From positions 1 through 43,489 of the forward strand of contig CALCZA010000216.1 in assembly GCA_937906475.1 (NCBI GenBank): DNA of 43,489 nucleotides. The letters run 5' to 3'. A program made the translations under genes and the position numbers. The DNA is from an uncultured bacterium. GTDB taxonomy: Bacteria > Planctomycetota > UBA1135 > UBA2386. Below the pieces are notes generated by a model. That model was not told where the DNA came from, made no database searches, and saw only the letters and a program-made list of their open reading frames with translations. The stretch's first letter is position 1, and every line of letters starts with the position of its first letter. Shown piece by piece: positions 17,212 to 24,782 of the stretch.

Positions 17212-18075
17212 TCACGAGTCTTTGCGTCGGATCAGCGAAATGTGCCCCGACGCAGTTCGTAGCAGCACCCGGGTCTTTGGGCTTTTATGGATGCCGGCCA
17301 TCGCGGCGCTGTAATCGCCAACCTTCCGCACTTCGATGTCGAAGTCGTTGCCAATGCGGCCAATCTCGGCGCGCGCATCGACCTCGAACTCGGTGCCCTT
17401 CGGGACGTAACACTGCACCGTTCCTTGCCCCGTGCTCAAAGTGATCTGTTTGCCGGGTTTCACAATGAAGACCTGCATGTCGCCTAGGCCCGTGCGCACG
17501 TCGAGGTCGTCCTCGTGATCGAACGCAATCACGTTGCCCTGACCGGTGTTGGCTTCAATCCCGCCCTTGCAGCCCTGAAACCGCAAGTCTCCGCGCCGAG
17601 TCTTCACCTTGGAGAACGCTTCTCGCTCCACCAAGGTGACATGGCCATTGTCGGCCACCACAACTTCGAGCGGTAACTTGGCTGGCAATCGGATGTTACC
17701 TTCAAAGGCAATCATGCCGACAACGCCTGCCGGCGCAGCCGGACACGTCACAACGAACGTCCCGGGTTCCTTGGGATCCATCGCGCCCCTGAGTTCGGTT
17801 ACGACCTTCTCGATCGCGGTCAGATCGCTAGCTGAGCCAGCATCACGTCGAATCCCGCCTTTCCAGGTGACCTCGCTCTGGCTCGCACCATCCACGACGG
17901 TTGCGAGATCGAGGGTACCGTTGGTCATCTCAATGCGGATCTTCGTGACATCCGCACCTAACGACAGGGTCCCCGCGGTCGTCGTTACAGAACGGTGGGC
18001 ACAGGCCCCCATCAGGCTGGCGAGCAGCAAAGCTCCGATAACATCGCGTGCGCGACCGAGATTTAGGCTCTTCAT
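17212..18075 (-). CDS. Putative lipoprotein with DUF4097-like beta-helical domain
   Basis: A 287-residue product. It has a basic start, a hydrophobic core and a lipobox-like LMGAC, so it is probably lipidated at Cys25 and exported. The mature part has short repeated beta units of the DUF4097 type (putative adhesin), such as HVTLVEREAFSKVKTRRGDLRFQGCKGGIEANTGQGNVIAF and the parallel DVRTGLGDMQVFIVKPGKQITLSTGQGTV, in which TGxGxV/TGxGD patterns recur every 20-25 residues. It is divergent from the ECF sigma factor with 154 bp between starts. DUF4097 proteins are frequent neighbours of ECF sigma/anti-sigma pairs, suggesting a shared envelope-stress regulon. The ligand is unknown. Confidence 0.82.
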   Translation of the reverse strand: MKSLNLGRARDVIGALLLASLMGACAHRSVTTTAGTLSLGADVTKIRIEMTNGTLDLATVVDGASQSEVTWKGGIRRDAGSASDLTAIEKVVTELRGAMDPKEPGTFVVTCPAAPAGVVGMIAFEGNIRLPAKLPLEVVVADNGHVTLVEREAFSKVKTRRGDLRFQGCKGGIEANTGQGNVIAFDHEDDLDVRTGLGDMQVFIVKPGKQITLSTGQGTVQCYVPKGTEFEVDARAEIGRIGNDFDIEVRKVGDYSAAMAGIHKSPKTRVLLRTASGHISLIRRKDS

Positions 18076-18229
18076 AATTGGATGACGTAGGCCGAAGATC
18101 GATTCGGGACCCGTTTTTCGTCGCAGTTGGAGTTTCCACGCTGCCCTGCCGTCCTCAAAGGTCTATCCACTGCCGATAATGCCCTTCTTGGCCGGATAAC
18201 TGCTGACGCAACCAAAACCGCCTTTTCCC

Positions 18230-18790
18230 ATGGCACAGTCCAACAACGAATACCAGCCAGACCCAATCACGATGGTGGCCTACCATCGCGCTCTGGCCGA
18301 GCACGCGGACAGCCTGAAGGCCTACGCCAGCCGCCTCCTGGGTGACTCGATCGCCGCAGAGGATGTCGCACAGGACGCCTTCTTAGCGCTCTACCGGCAC
18401 CTCAACCAGGTGCCGACCGCCGCATTCCGACCGTGGCTATTCCGCGTCGCACGCAACCTCTGCCTCGACCAACTGCGACGCCGCAAATTCAAGATGAGCC
18501 TGTTCCGCGACCTTCAGAAGGACGACGACCAACCGTTCACGCCACAGGACAATCACAACTCACGACCAGACGAAATCGCCGAAACGCGCGAAGCCCAGGA
18601 AGCGATCGAGAACGCGATCAGCGAGCTACCAACCAAGTTCCGGGAGGCCTTCTTGCTCTGCGAAGTTGAGGGCATGAGCTACGAAGATGCTGCCGCCGTG
18701 ATGGGTTGCCCCGTCAAAACGGTTTCGACAAGACTGTTCCGCGCCCGTCAGCGATTCACTTCGCTGGTTAGCCGTTTGATCAAGGTCTGA
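18230..18790 (+). CDS. ECF-type RNA polymerase sigma factor
   Basis: A 186-residue protein with the two-domain ECF layout. Region 2 shows LLGDSIAAEDVAQDAFLALYRHL and WLFRVARNLCLDQLRRRKF. A polar linker of about 40 residues follows, then region 4 with ISELPTKFREAFLLCEVEGMSYEDAAAVMGCPVKTVSTRLFRARQRF, the helix-turn-helix for the -35 element. There is no extra C-terminal domain. The anti-sigma gene follows after 18 bp, which matches the standard co-transcribed pair. No clear ribosome-binding site precedes the ATG. I cannot define its target promoter, but self-regulation and control of the divergent lipoprotein are plausible. Confidence 0.94.
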   Translation: MAQSNNEYQPDPITMVAYHRALAEHADSLKAYASRLLGDSIAAEDVAQDAFLALYRHLNQVPTAAFRPWLFRVARNLCLDQLRRRKFKMSLFRDLQKDDDQPFTPQDNHNSRPDEIAETREAQEAIENAISELPTKFREAFLLCEVEGMSYEDAAAVMGCPVKTVSTRLFRARQRFTSLVSRLIKV

Positions 18791-18808
18791 GCGAGAGATC
18801 CACAACAG

Positions 18809-19894
18809 ATGAATTGCACAACCTGTCGCTACGAGCTTTCCCAGTGCCTGGACGGCCGCCTGCCATCGGGCCGCCAGACCGAAGTCATGAGCCACGCCGA
18901 GTCATGCGCGACTTGCGGATCGTTCTGGCTCGAACTGCAAGCAGCTCAAGAACTGACGCTGTCGCTGCAGGAAACCGAAATCAGCCCCAACTTCCGTGAA
19001 GGCCTTTGGGGTCGCATCAACGCCGGCGAGGGCACGCCAAGCGCGGTCTTCCAAGAACAAGTGCCGCTATGGAGCAAGGTTCGCTACGCGCTAACTGGCG
19101 CTGCTGCCGCCGCTGCTTTGCTTATTGGCGTGACGTTCTTGACGAAGGACAAGGTTGTCACGCCAAACACGACGGACGTCGCGAGCAACGATAGCGGCGC
19201 CACCTCGAACGATTCGGCGCCAGACGGTGCGATGACAGCTGACCTGGCTTCGATTAATGGTCACGGCACTCTCGAGTCACGTCGGCCCCAATACCAAATC
19301 ACTCAGCCACCACTGATGGCTGCGGCCAAGCCATTGTCGACGCAAGTGCTGGCCGTCGAAACGGCACGCCAACTCGAAGAGCGCTACGCGTCAGCCGCTG
19401 TCGGCTTGCGCATGATGCAGAACCCCGAGAGCAACCGGGCGGCTTGGGTCACGCAAGTTGTCAACAGCGCGCGCGAGATGCGTGACTTCGGCGAACTCCT
19501 GATCGACCTGCGCGATCGCCAAGGCCTGGTCTTCACGGATGCCAGCATCGATGCGGACCTGCAGTTTGCGGTCGCGATGCTTAAGAACGTCAGTGCCAAG
19601 AGCACTCCCAGCGAGCAACTGATCGAACTGGTCATCGAACCGGTACTCACCAAGAGTGGTCGCTTGGCCCACGTGTCACGGTCCATCAGGTTCAAGCCAA
19701 CGACCAACATCCACACTGAGCGCAGTTACCTGCAGAGCGTCAACACGATGCGCCCGGAGGTGTTCCGCAAACTGTTCGTCGTGCTAGGCACGCCGGACCA
19801 AATGCGCCCGAGCACAATATTTCTCCTCCAAGGTGACTGCGAGTTGGGCTGGGTCGCACCGATCAGCGAAATCAAGCGGCTGAAGATCAAGTAA
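18809..19894 (+). CDS. Membrane-anchored zinc-finger anti-sigma factor
   Basis: A 361-residue protein. The N-terminus has a zf-HC2-type cluster: Cys3 and Cys6, then His29, Cys33 and Cys36 (the HxxxCxxC motif of anti-sigma factors). One transmembrane helix at about residues 94-112 (ALTGAAAAAALLIGVTFL) places the first 90 residues in the cytoplasm. A large outer domain of about 250 residues follows, with an Asn/Ser/Asp-rich stalk and an alpha/beta region of unknown fold. The small N-terminal domain should bind the sigma factor encoded just upstream. The long extracytoplasmic part is larger than in simple ZAS proteins and may be the sensor. Confidence 0.9.
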   Translation: MNCTTCRYELSQCLDGRLPSGRQTEVMSHAESCATCGSFWLELQAAQELTLSLQETEISPNFREGLWGRINAGEGTPSAVFQEQVPLWSKVRYALTGAAAAAALLIGVTFLTKDKVVTPNTTDVASNDSGATSNDSAPDGAMTADLASINGHGTLESRRPQYQITQPPLMAAAKPLSTQVLAVETARQLEERYASAAVGLRMMQNPESNRAAWVTQVVNSAREMRDFGELLIDLRDRQGLVFTDASIDADLQFAVAMLKNVSAKSTPSEQLIELVIEPVLTKSGRLAHVSRSIRFKPTTNIHTERSYLQSVNTMRPEVFRKLFVVLGTPDQMRPSTIFLLQGDCELGWVAPISEIKRLKIK

Positions 19895-19976
19895 CGCGGA
19901 TCCTGCAACTCGCGGGCGGTAGTTGGCTAGAGTGGGCGCCCTTCTCAGGTCCGCCCCGACCAAACTGCCAGACAGA

Positions 19977-21770
19977 ATGCTTGCCCTGCTCCTAGCCACC
20001 GTCTGCGGCGTGTGCTCCACGCCGTATTCAGACTCCCACGATCCCGCGCCGACTGCTGTCGTCCAAAGCCCTGGCGGCAAGCCGCTGAAGGCGCTCACCG
20101 CGTGGATGAAGCTCTACAAGAAGGGCAAGATCGACTACCGCGACCAGCGGAACATCGGTAGCAAGGAGTCGGTCGCCGTCAAATACAAGGTGCGCACAGC
20201 CAGCGATGTCGGCAACCCAACGTGGTCCGGCGATCTGATTGTGATCCTTAAGGCGACCGCCGAACTCGGTACGGCAGAAGCCGCCAAGGCGATCACCGAA
20301 GTGGCTTCGGTCGGCATTGAGGACAAGGACAAATACACCTACTCGATGGCGCCCTATAGCGTCCGCGTCGCCGCGTTCGAAGCGCTCGCGACGATGACTT
20401 CGAAGCAAGCCAAAGACGCCGTCGCAATTGGTGCCCGCGGCGAATGGTCGAAGGGCCGTGCCGGCAACTCGCTGCGCGCTGCGGCACTACTTGGGCTCGG
20501 CTACCTCGGCGACCTCAGCTACGTGCCGGTCGTCGAGGCGGCACTCGCCGACGGCCACCCAGTCACCCGCATCCACGCTATCGAAGCGCTGCAGCGACTC
20601 GGTGATGAGAAGGCGATCCACGCGCTGATCAGAGTTGTCGAAAACGAAGGCGACGACGCCGTGCTGGTAACGGCGGCCAAGGGGCTTCGCTCGATCTACA
20701 GCAAGTTCATTCGCGACGCAGAAGAGAAGCGCGACCGCGAAGCCGTCCAGAAGCCGATGGCGAAGGCAGGCGACAAGCCTGCCGACAACAAGAAGCCGAT
20801 CCAGCCGCCACCGAGCGCACGGCTTGCCGTTCGCGCCGCGATCAAGGCGTTGGGCCGCACCAACTGGCGCGCTGACATGGTGCTCGTTCGCCTGCTCGGC
20901 GACTTCCGTTCGTCGGAATCAGTGCCGGCGCTAATCACCGTGCTAGAGCGCTTCCGCGACAACCCTAAGGATGTCGAGAGTGGCAAGCTGTCCGGACTAC
21001 TGCGCGTCAAGGTGCACGAACTGCTAGTCAGCATGACTGGCGCCGTCTATTCGTCGAAACAGCCGGATAAGTGGCGCGAACTTTGGGACAAGGAGAAGGG
21101 CAATATCAAGGTTGCGCAGAAGCGCGACACCGGCCCCAAGATCGGCGGCACTGTGGCGGCTGGCTTCGTCGGCATCCCGGTCGAAGGCACGCGCGTCGTG
21201 TTCATCCTCGACCTGTCGGGCAGCATGGATTGGCCAATGGACGATCAGGGCGGCAAGGTGAAGCGCCTCGACTATGCCAAGCGCGAACTGCTCAAGGCCA
21301 TCGATGGACTGGCCCCTGACTCAATGTTCAACCTCGTCACGTTCAACGGCGATGACGAAGCGGAGATGTGGAGCAAGAAACTGGTCGACGCGAGCAAGCG
21401 CAACAAGGACCGCTTCACGAAGTTCATCGAGAAGCTACGCCCACTCGGCGGCACCAATTTGTGGAGCGGCATGGAGGCTGCTCTCGACATCAAGCTGATG
21501 AAATACGGCAGCCACTACGAGACGACCGTCGACGAGATCTTCTTGCTGTCGGATGGCGCACCGTCCGTTGGTGACGTGCAAGATCCGATCGAAATTTTGC
21601 GCCTCATTTCCGAGGTCAACCGCTTCAAGGAAGTCCGCATCAACACGGTTTTCATCAGTTCGCAAACGCCGCCAGAAGTTCAGGCCGCGCAAGACCGCAT
21701 GAGCCTGGTGCCGAAAGAACTGATGCGCCGCATGGCCAAGCAGAACGGCGGCAAGTTCCGCGACGTCTAG
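19977..21770 (+). CDS. Exported HEAT-repeat plus von Willebrand A domain protein
   Basis: A 597-residue product from the ATG at 19977, chosen because it begins a signal peptide (MLALLLATVCGVC). The longer TTG-initiated frame is less likely. Residues about 85-260 carry HEAT-like helical repeats (SLRAAALLGLGYLGDLSYVPVVEAAL, RIHAIEALQRLGDEKAIHALIRVV), and more follow a Lys/Pro-rich charged linker at about 245-280. The C-terminal 200 residues are a VWA domain with an intact MIDAS: DLSGS (Asp412, Ser414, Ser416), Thr493 in GGTN and Asp526 in LLSDG. It should bind a divalent metal and a protein ligand outside the cytoplasm. It follows the anti-sigma gene by 82 bp and is probably part of the same regulon. 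Confidence 0.9.
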   Translation: MLALLLATVCGVCSTPYSDSHDPAPTAVVQSPGGKPLKALTAWMKLYKKGKIDYRDQRNIGSKESVAVKYKVRTASDVGNPTWSGDLIVILKATAELGTAEAAKAITEVASVGIEDKDKYTYSMAPYSVRVAAFEALATMTSKQAKDAVAIGARGEWSKGRAGNSLRAAALLGLGYLGDLSYVPVVEAALADGHPVTRIHAIEALQRLGDEKAIHALIRVVENEGDDAVLVTAAKGLRSIYSKFIRDAEEKRDREAVQKPMAKAGDKPADNKKPIQPPPSARLAVRAAIKALGRTNWRADMVLVRLLGDFRSSESVPALITVLERFRDNPKDVESGKLSGLLRVKVHELLVSMTGAVYSSKQPDKWRELWDKEKGNIKVAQKRDTGPKIGGTVAAGFVGIPVEGTRVVFILDLSGSMDWPMDDQGGKVKRLDYAKRELLKAIDGLAPDSMFNLVTFNGDDEAEMWSKKLVDASKRNKDRFTKFIEKLRPLGGTNLWSGMEAALDIKLMKYGSHYETTVDEIFLLSDGAPSVGDVQDPIEILRLISEVNRFKEVRINTVFISSQTPPEVQAAQDRMSLVPKELMRRMAKQNGGKFRDV

Positions 21771-21814
21771 TTGCCAACTGCCTCTAGCCGATCAGCCACA
21801 CGCGCAACAACCAC

Positions 21815-22150
21815 CTACATCTTCTTGCGGGCGGCCTTCTGCTCGCGCCGGCCGCGCCGCAACATCGGCCCGGTCACGGCAACGAGTCCACCGACGATGA
21901 CCAACACCCAAGCAGCGCGGTCAGATTGCATCAGCGCCTCCTTGGACACTTCCGACATCGCGAGCGCCATGCGGGTCTGTCCGCCCTGGAACGCGAAGGT
22001 CGCGTCACCCATCGCACGCCACAGGAAGAACGTGTTGTCGATTTCCTCACGCATGTAGCGCGCGAGGGCTACCTGGCCATGCAACACGAGGCCGGAGCCA
22101 AATAGCACGCCCCCGATGAAAGTGAACAGCCAGCGCACAATGCCGATCAT
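21815..22150 (-). CDS. Small membrane protein with two transmembrane helices
   Basis: A 111-residue protein with one hydrophobic segment near the N-terminus (IVRWLFTFIGGVLFGSGLVL) and a second near residues 78-98 (AAWVLVIVGGLVAVTGPML). Between them is a polar loop of about 50 residues with REEIDNTFFLWRAMGD and a C-terminal Arg/Lys tail (RRGRREQKAARKKM). By the positive-inside rule both ends face the cytoplasm. I do not recognise a family. It is oriented opposite to its neighbours and stands alone. Confidence 0.7.
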   Translation of the reverse strand: MIGIVRWLFTFIGGVLFGSGLVLHGQVALARYMREEIDNTFFLWRAMGDATFAFQGGQTRMALAMSEVSKEALMQSDRAAWVLVIVGGLVAVTGPMLRRGRREQKAARKKM

Positions 22151-22326
22151 GTCAACATCGTCGCGGTTTGTTCGATTTCTAGACTGCCACTGAGCAGCAA
22201 GCGGCCCGTCAACGCTAGTGAATGGATCCTCCGCATAGGTGAACGATCGGTCGTTGCCATCGACGATCTGGAGCCAATCTACTGAGACCGGACAAAGGCC
22301 GGGCGTCGCGGCGCGGCGTCAGTAGG

Positions 22327-23328
22327 ATGCGGGCCATGCTTCTGTTTGCGGATCTGCCGGACTGGGTCACCGACCACCCCATCCTCTCCCTGCTGGTGGG
22401 CTTGATAGTGCTTGTGATCGGAGCGGAAGTGTTGGTGCGCGGCGCCGTGTGGATCGCATTGACCATTGGCATGAGTCGCATGGCGGTCGGGCTGACGCTG
22501 GTGTCGATTGGCACCTCGCTGCCGGAGTTGCTGGTCACGCTCACCGCAGCCAACTCGGGCGGTGACGGGGCCAACCTGGGCCTAGCCAACGTGCTCGGCA
22601 GCAATGTCGCTAACGTGCTCCTCATCGTCGGTGTCGCAGCCACGATTCGAGGCATCCGCACCAAGACCCGCTGGCTCGAACTCGGCTACATGCTGCTGCT
22701 GTCCAGCCTCGCCTGCGTTCCGTTCTTGGCGGGAGCGCGGCTCGACCGTTGGCTGTCAGGACTGATGCTCGCGGTTCTGATCCTGTTCCTCTACCAACTA
22801 CTCGCCCGCGAACGCGTCGCCGGCAAGTTGCTCAGAGAAGACACCCGCCCCAAGACATCAGCGACCGGTTGGCTCGTCAACATCGCCATGCTCGGCGCCG
22901 GCTTCCTGATGCTCATGTATGGCGCGGACTGGCTCGTCGGCGGCGCATCCCAAGTTGCCAGCGACATGGGCATGAGCAAGACCATGATCGGCGCAACCGT
23001 CGTGGCAATCGGCACGAGCATGCCCGAACTGGCAACGTCCGCAGTGGCAGCGTTGCGGGGCCAGTCGGAGATCTGCATCGGCAACGTCATCGGCAGCAAC
23101 ATCTTCAATATCGGTGCGGTGCTCGGTTGCGCCGGCATCCTGCAACCGTTTGCGTTCGATGCGGATCCGCTGATGCTCGTGACCATCGGCGTCGCAACCA
23201 CGGCGGCTCTCGCTCTCGCGGTAACACTTCGCAAGGGTGGCGGCGTGCCTCGCAGCGTCGGCATTCTATTCTTGCTCGCCTACGGCGGCTTCATGACCTA
23301 CGCCGTCATCGCTAACTCGGGCGCCTAA
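22327..23328 (+). CDS. CaCA-superfamily cation exchanger (YrbG-like Na+/Ca2+ antiporter)
   Basis: A 333-residue membrane protein with two inverted alpha-repeats. The first contains VGLTLVSIGTSLPELLVTLTAA and GLANVLGSNVANVLLIVG. The second has IGATVVAIGTSMPELATSAVAA and CIGNVIGSNIFNIGAVLG. The paired GTS-PE and GSN-N motifs are the ion-coordinating Glu/Asn elements of the CaCA superfamily. About ten membrane segments are predicted, as in the YrbG branch. It would exchange Na+ or H+ for Ca2+ across the inner membrane; the true substrate is not proven by sequence. The ATG at 22336 is an alternative start. The next gene begins 3 bp after the stop. Confidence 0.92.
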   Translation: MRAMLLFADLPDWVTDHPILSLLVGLIVLVIGAEVLVRGAVWIALTIGMSRMAVGLTLVSIGTSLPELLVTLTAANSGGDGANLGLANVLGSNVANVLLIVGVAATIRGIRTKTRWLELGYMLLLSSLACVPFLAGARLDRWLSGLMLAVLILFLYQLLARERVAGKLLREDTRPKTSATGWLVNIAMLGAGFLMLMYGADWLVGGASQVASDMGMSKTMIGATVVAIGTSMPELATSAVAALRGQSEICIGNVIGSNIFNIGAVLGCAGILQPFAFDADPLMLVTIGVATTAALALAVTLRKGGGVPRSVGILFLLAYGGFMTYAVIANSGA

Positions 23329-23331
23329 TCG

Positions 23332-24663
23332 ATGGACGCACTAGCGTTTGTTCGACAGCACGCACCATGGCTCACAGCCCCTGAGCTAGGGGTCTGCATC
23401 GTCGGCTCGCAAGCACTGGCGATCGCCTGTCGTGACGCCAACATCGATGGGCCGAACCCAAGTGACCTCGACCTGTCCTGGGCACTCGATCACGAAGCAG
23501 GCGCCGCGTTGCTCGAGCAGCACGGCGTGTTCGTGCCGACCACAACGGGTAGCCAAGAACGTGGCACGCTAGCCGCCAAAATTGGCGGCGAACGCATCGA
23601 GATCACGACCTTCCGCGCCGGCGACAACAGCGCAGCCATGAAGGTGCGCATCGAGTCCGACCTATCCGAACGCGACATGACGATCGGCGCGATCGCCGTG
23701 CAACTCGACAACGGCTGCATCCACGATCCGTTCGACGGCCTCAAGCACTACCGAGAACGCCGCATCGCGCCAGTCGGCGATGCCGCGCAACGAGTCACTG
23801 AACACGGCATTCGCTGGCTGCGTTACTTTCGCAAGGCGCACGAGTTTGGCTTCGTCGTCGACAACTCGATCCGGGGCTTAAGGCGCAAACTCGATCTGTC
23901 CTTGCTGCTATCGCTGCCCAAGGAAGCCGTCGCGCTCGAACTCCGCGCGATACTGACCAAGACAGCATCGCCTGGTCGCTGCTTGCTCGAACTGCACGAG
24001 GTCGGTCTGCTCGCGACGATATCGCCAGCCCTGGCTCGCCAATTCGATGGCCGGCCGGCCGGCCCACAGCGTTGGCATCCCGAAGTGTCGCAAGCGCTGC
24101 ACATGGTCATGGCTCTCGATTGGGCCGTCGCCAACACCGTCCATCTTGAAGAACGAGACCGCACTGCCGTTCTGTTTGCCGTGCTGTGCCACGATCTTGG
24201 CAAGGGCGATACCAAGCCCGATGCGTTCCCTCACCACCGCGGCCACGAAGCCGCAGGCATTCCGCACATAGAACAACTCGCGGCTAACTGGCCCGGCTTG
24301 ATGGACCAGCGCACCACCACACTCGCCAAGCACGTCAGCGCTCTGCATCTCGAAGTTCGCCGCTTCGACGAACTGCGCGCCGGCACTAAGGCTCGCTTCT
24401 ACGACGATTACTTCCGCGGCAAGGACTACCCGATCGAACTGTTCGCAACCGCAGTCGGCGCAGACTCCGCCGGCCGTCTAGGCTTCGAACACGAAGGTCC
24501 GATCGTCCGCGACCGCGTCATCGCGGATCTGCAAGACCTACGCACAGCGTGTTCAACGGTGGATGCTGGCGCCCTGCGCGAGCAACACAAAGACGACCTC
24601 GAAGCCTTCCGCGGGGCGCTACACGAAGCCCGCGCCCGCGCGATCAAGACGAGCGGCAAGTAG
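23332..24663 (+). CDS. tRNA nucleotidyltransferase-like protein with HD domain
   Basis: A 443-residue protein with class II nucleotidyltransferase features: the acidic pair in DLDLSW (Asp45, Asp47), IESDLSERDMTIGAIAV matching the RDFT region, DPFDGLKHYRERRIAPVGD and the RWLRYFRKAHEFGF helix. The middle shows an HD phosphohydrolase segment (WHPEVSQALHMVMALDWAV then LFAVLCHDLGKGDTKPDAFPHHRGHE), as in E. coli Cca. The usual GGxVRD nucleotide-binding loop reads VGSQALAIACRD and the spacing to DxD is about six residues longer. It may be a genuine CCA-adding enzyme or a divergent paralogue. It lies 3 bp after the exchanger gene. Confidence 0.85.
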   Translation: MDALAFVRQHAPWLTAPELGVCIVGSQALAIACRDANIDGPNPSDLDLSWALDHEAGAALLEQHGVFVPTTTGSQERGTLAAKIGGERIEITTFRAGDNSAAMKVRIESDLSERDMTIGAIAVQLDNGCIHDPFDGLKHYRERRIAPVGDAAQRVTEHGIRWLRYFRKAHEFGFVVDNSIRGLRRKLDLSLLLSLPKEAVALELRAILTKTASPGRCLLELHEVGLLATISPALARQFDGRPAGPQRWHPEVSQALHMVMALDWAVANTVHLEERDRTAVLFAVLCHDLGKGDTKPDAFPHHRGHEAAGIPHIEQLAANWPGLMDQRTTTLAKHVSALHLEVRRFDELRAGTKARFYDDYFRGKDYPIELFATAVGADSAGRLGFEHEGPIVRDRVIADLQDLRTACSTVDAGALREQHKDDLEAFRGALHEARARAIKTSGK

Positions 24664-24782
24664 TCGCCGCAACCGGCACCGCCACGCATCGCCTCCAGTC
24701 CTGCGAGCGAAAAGTCGGACCGACCAAGTTTGCTATTCTGTGTGATCCCGCAAGCCCAAGTTGCCTCGACCCGTCGCGCTAA

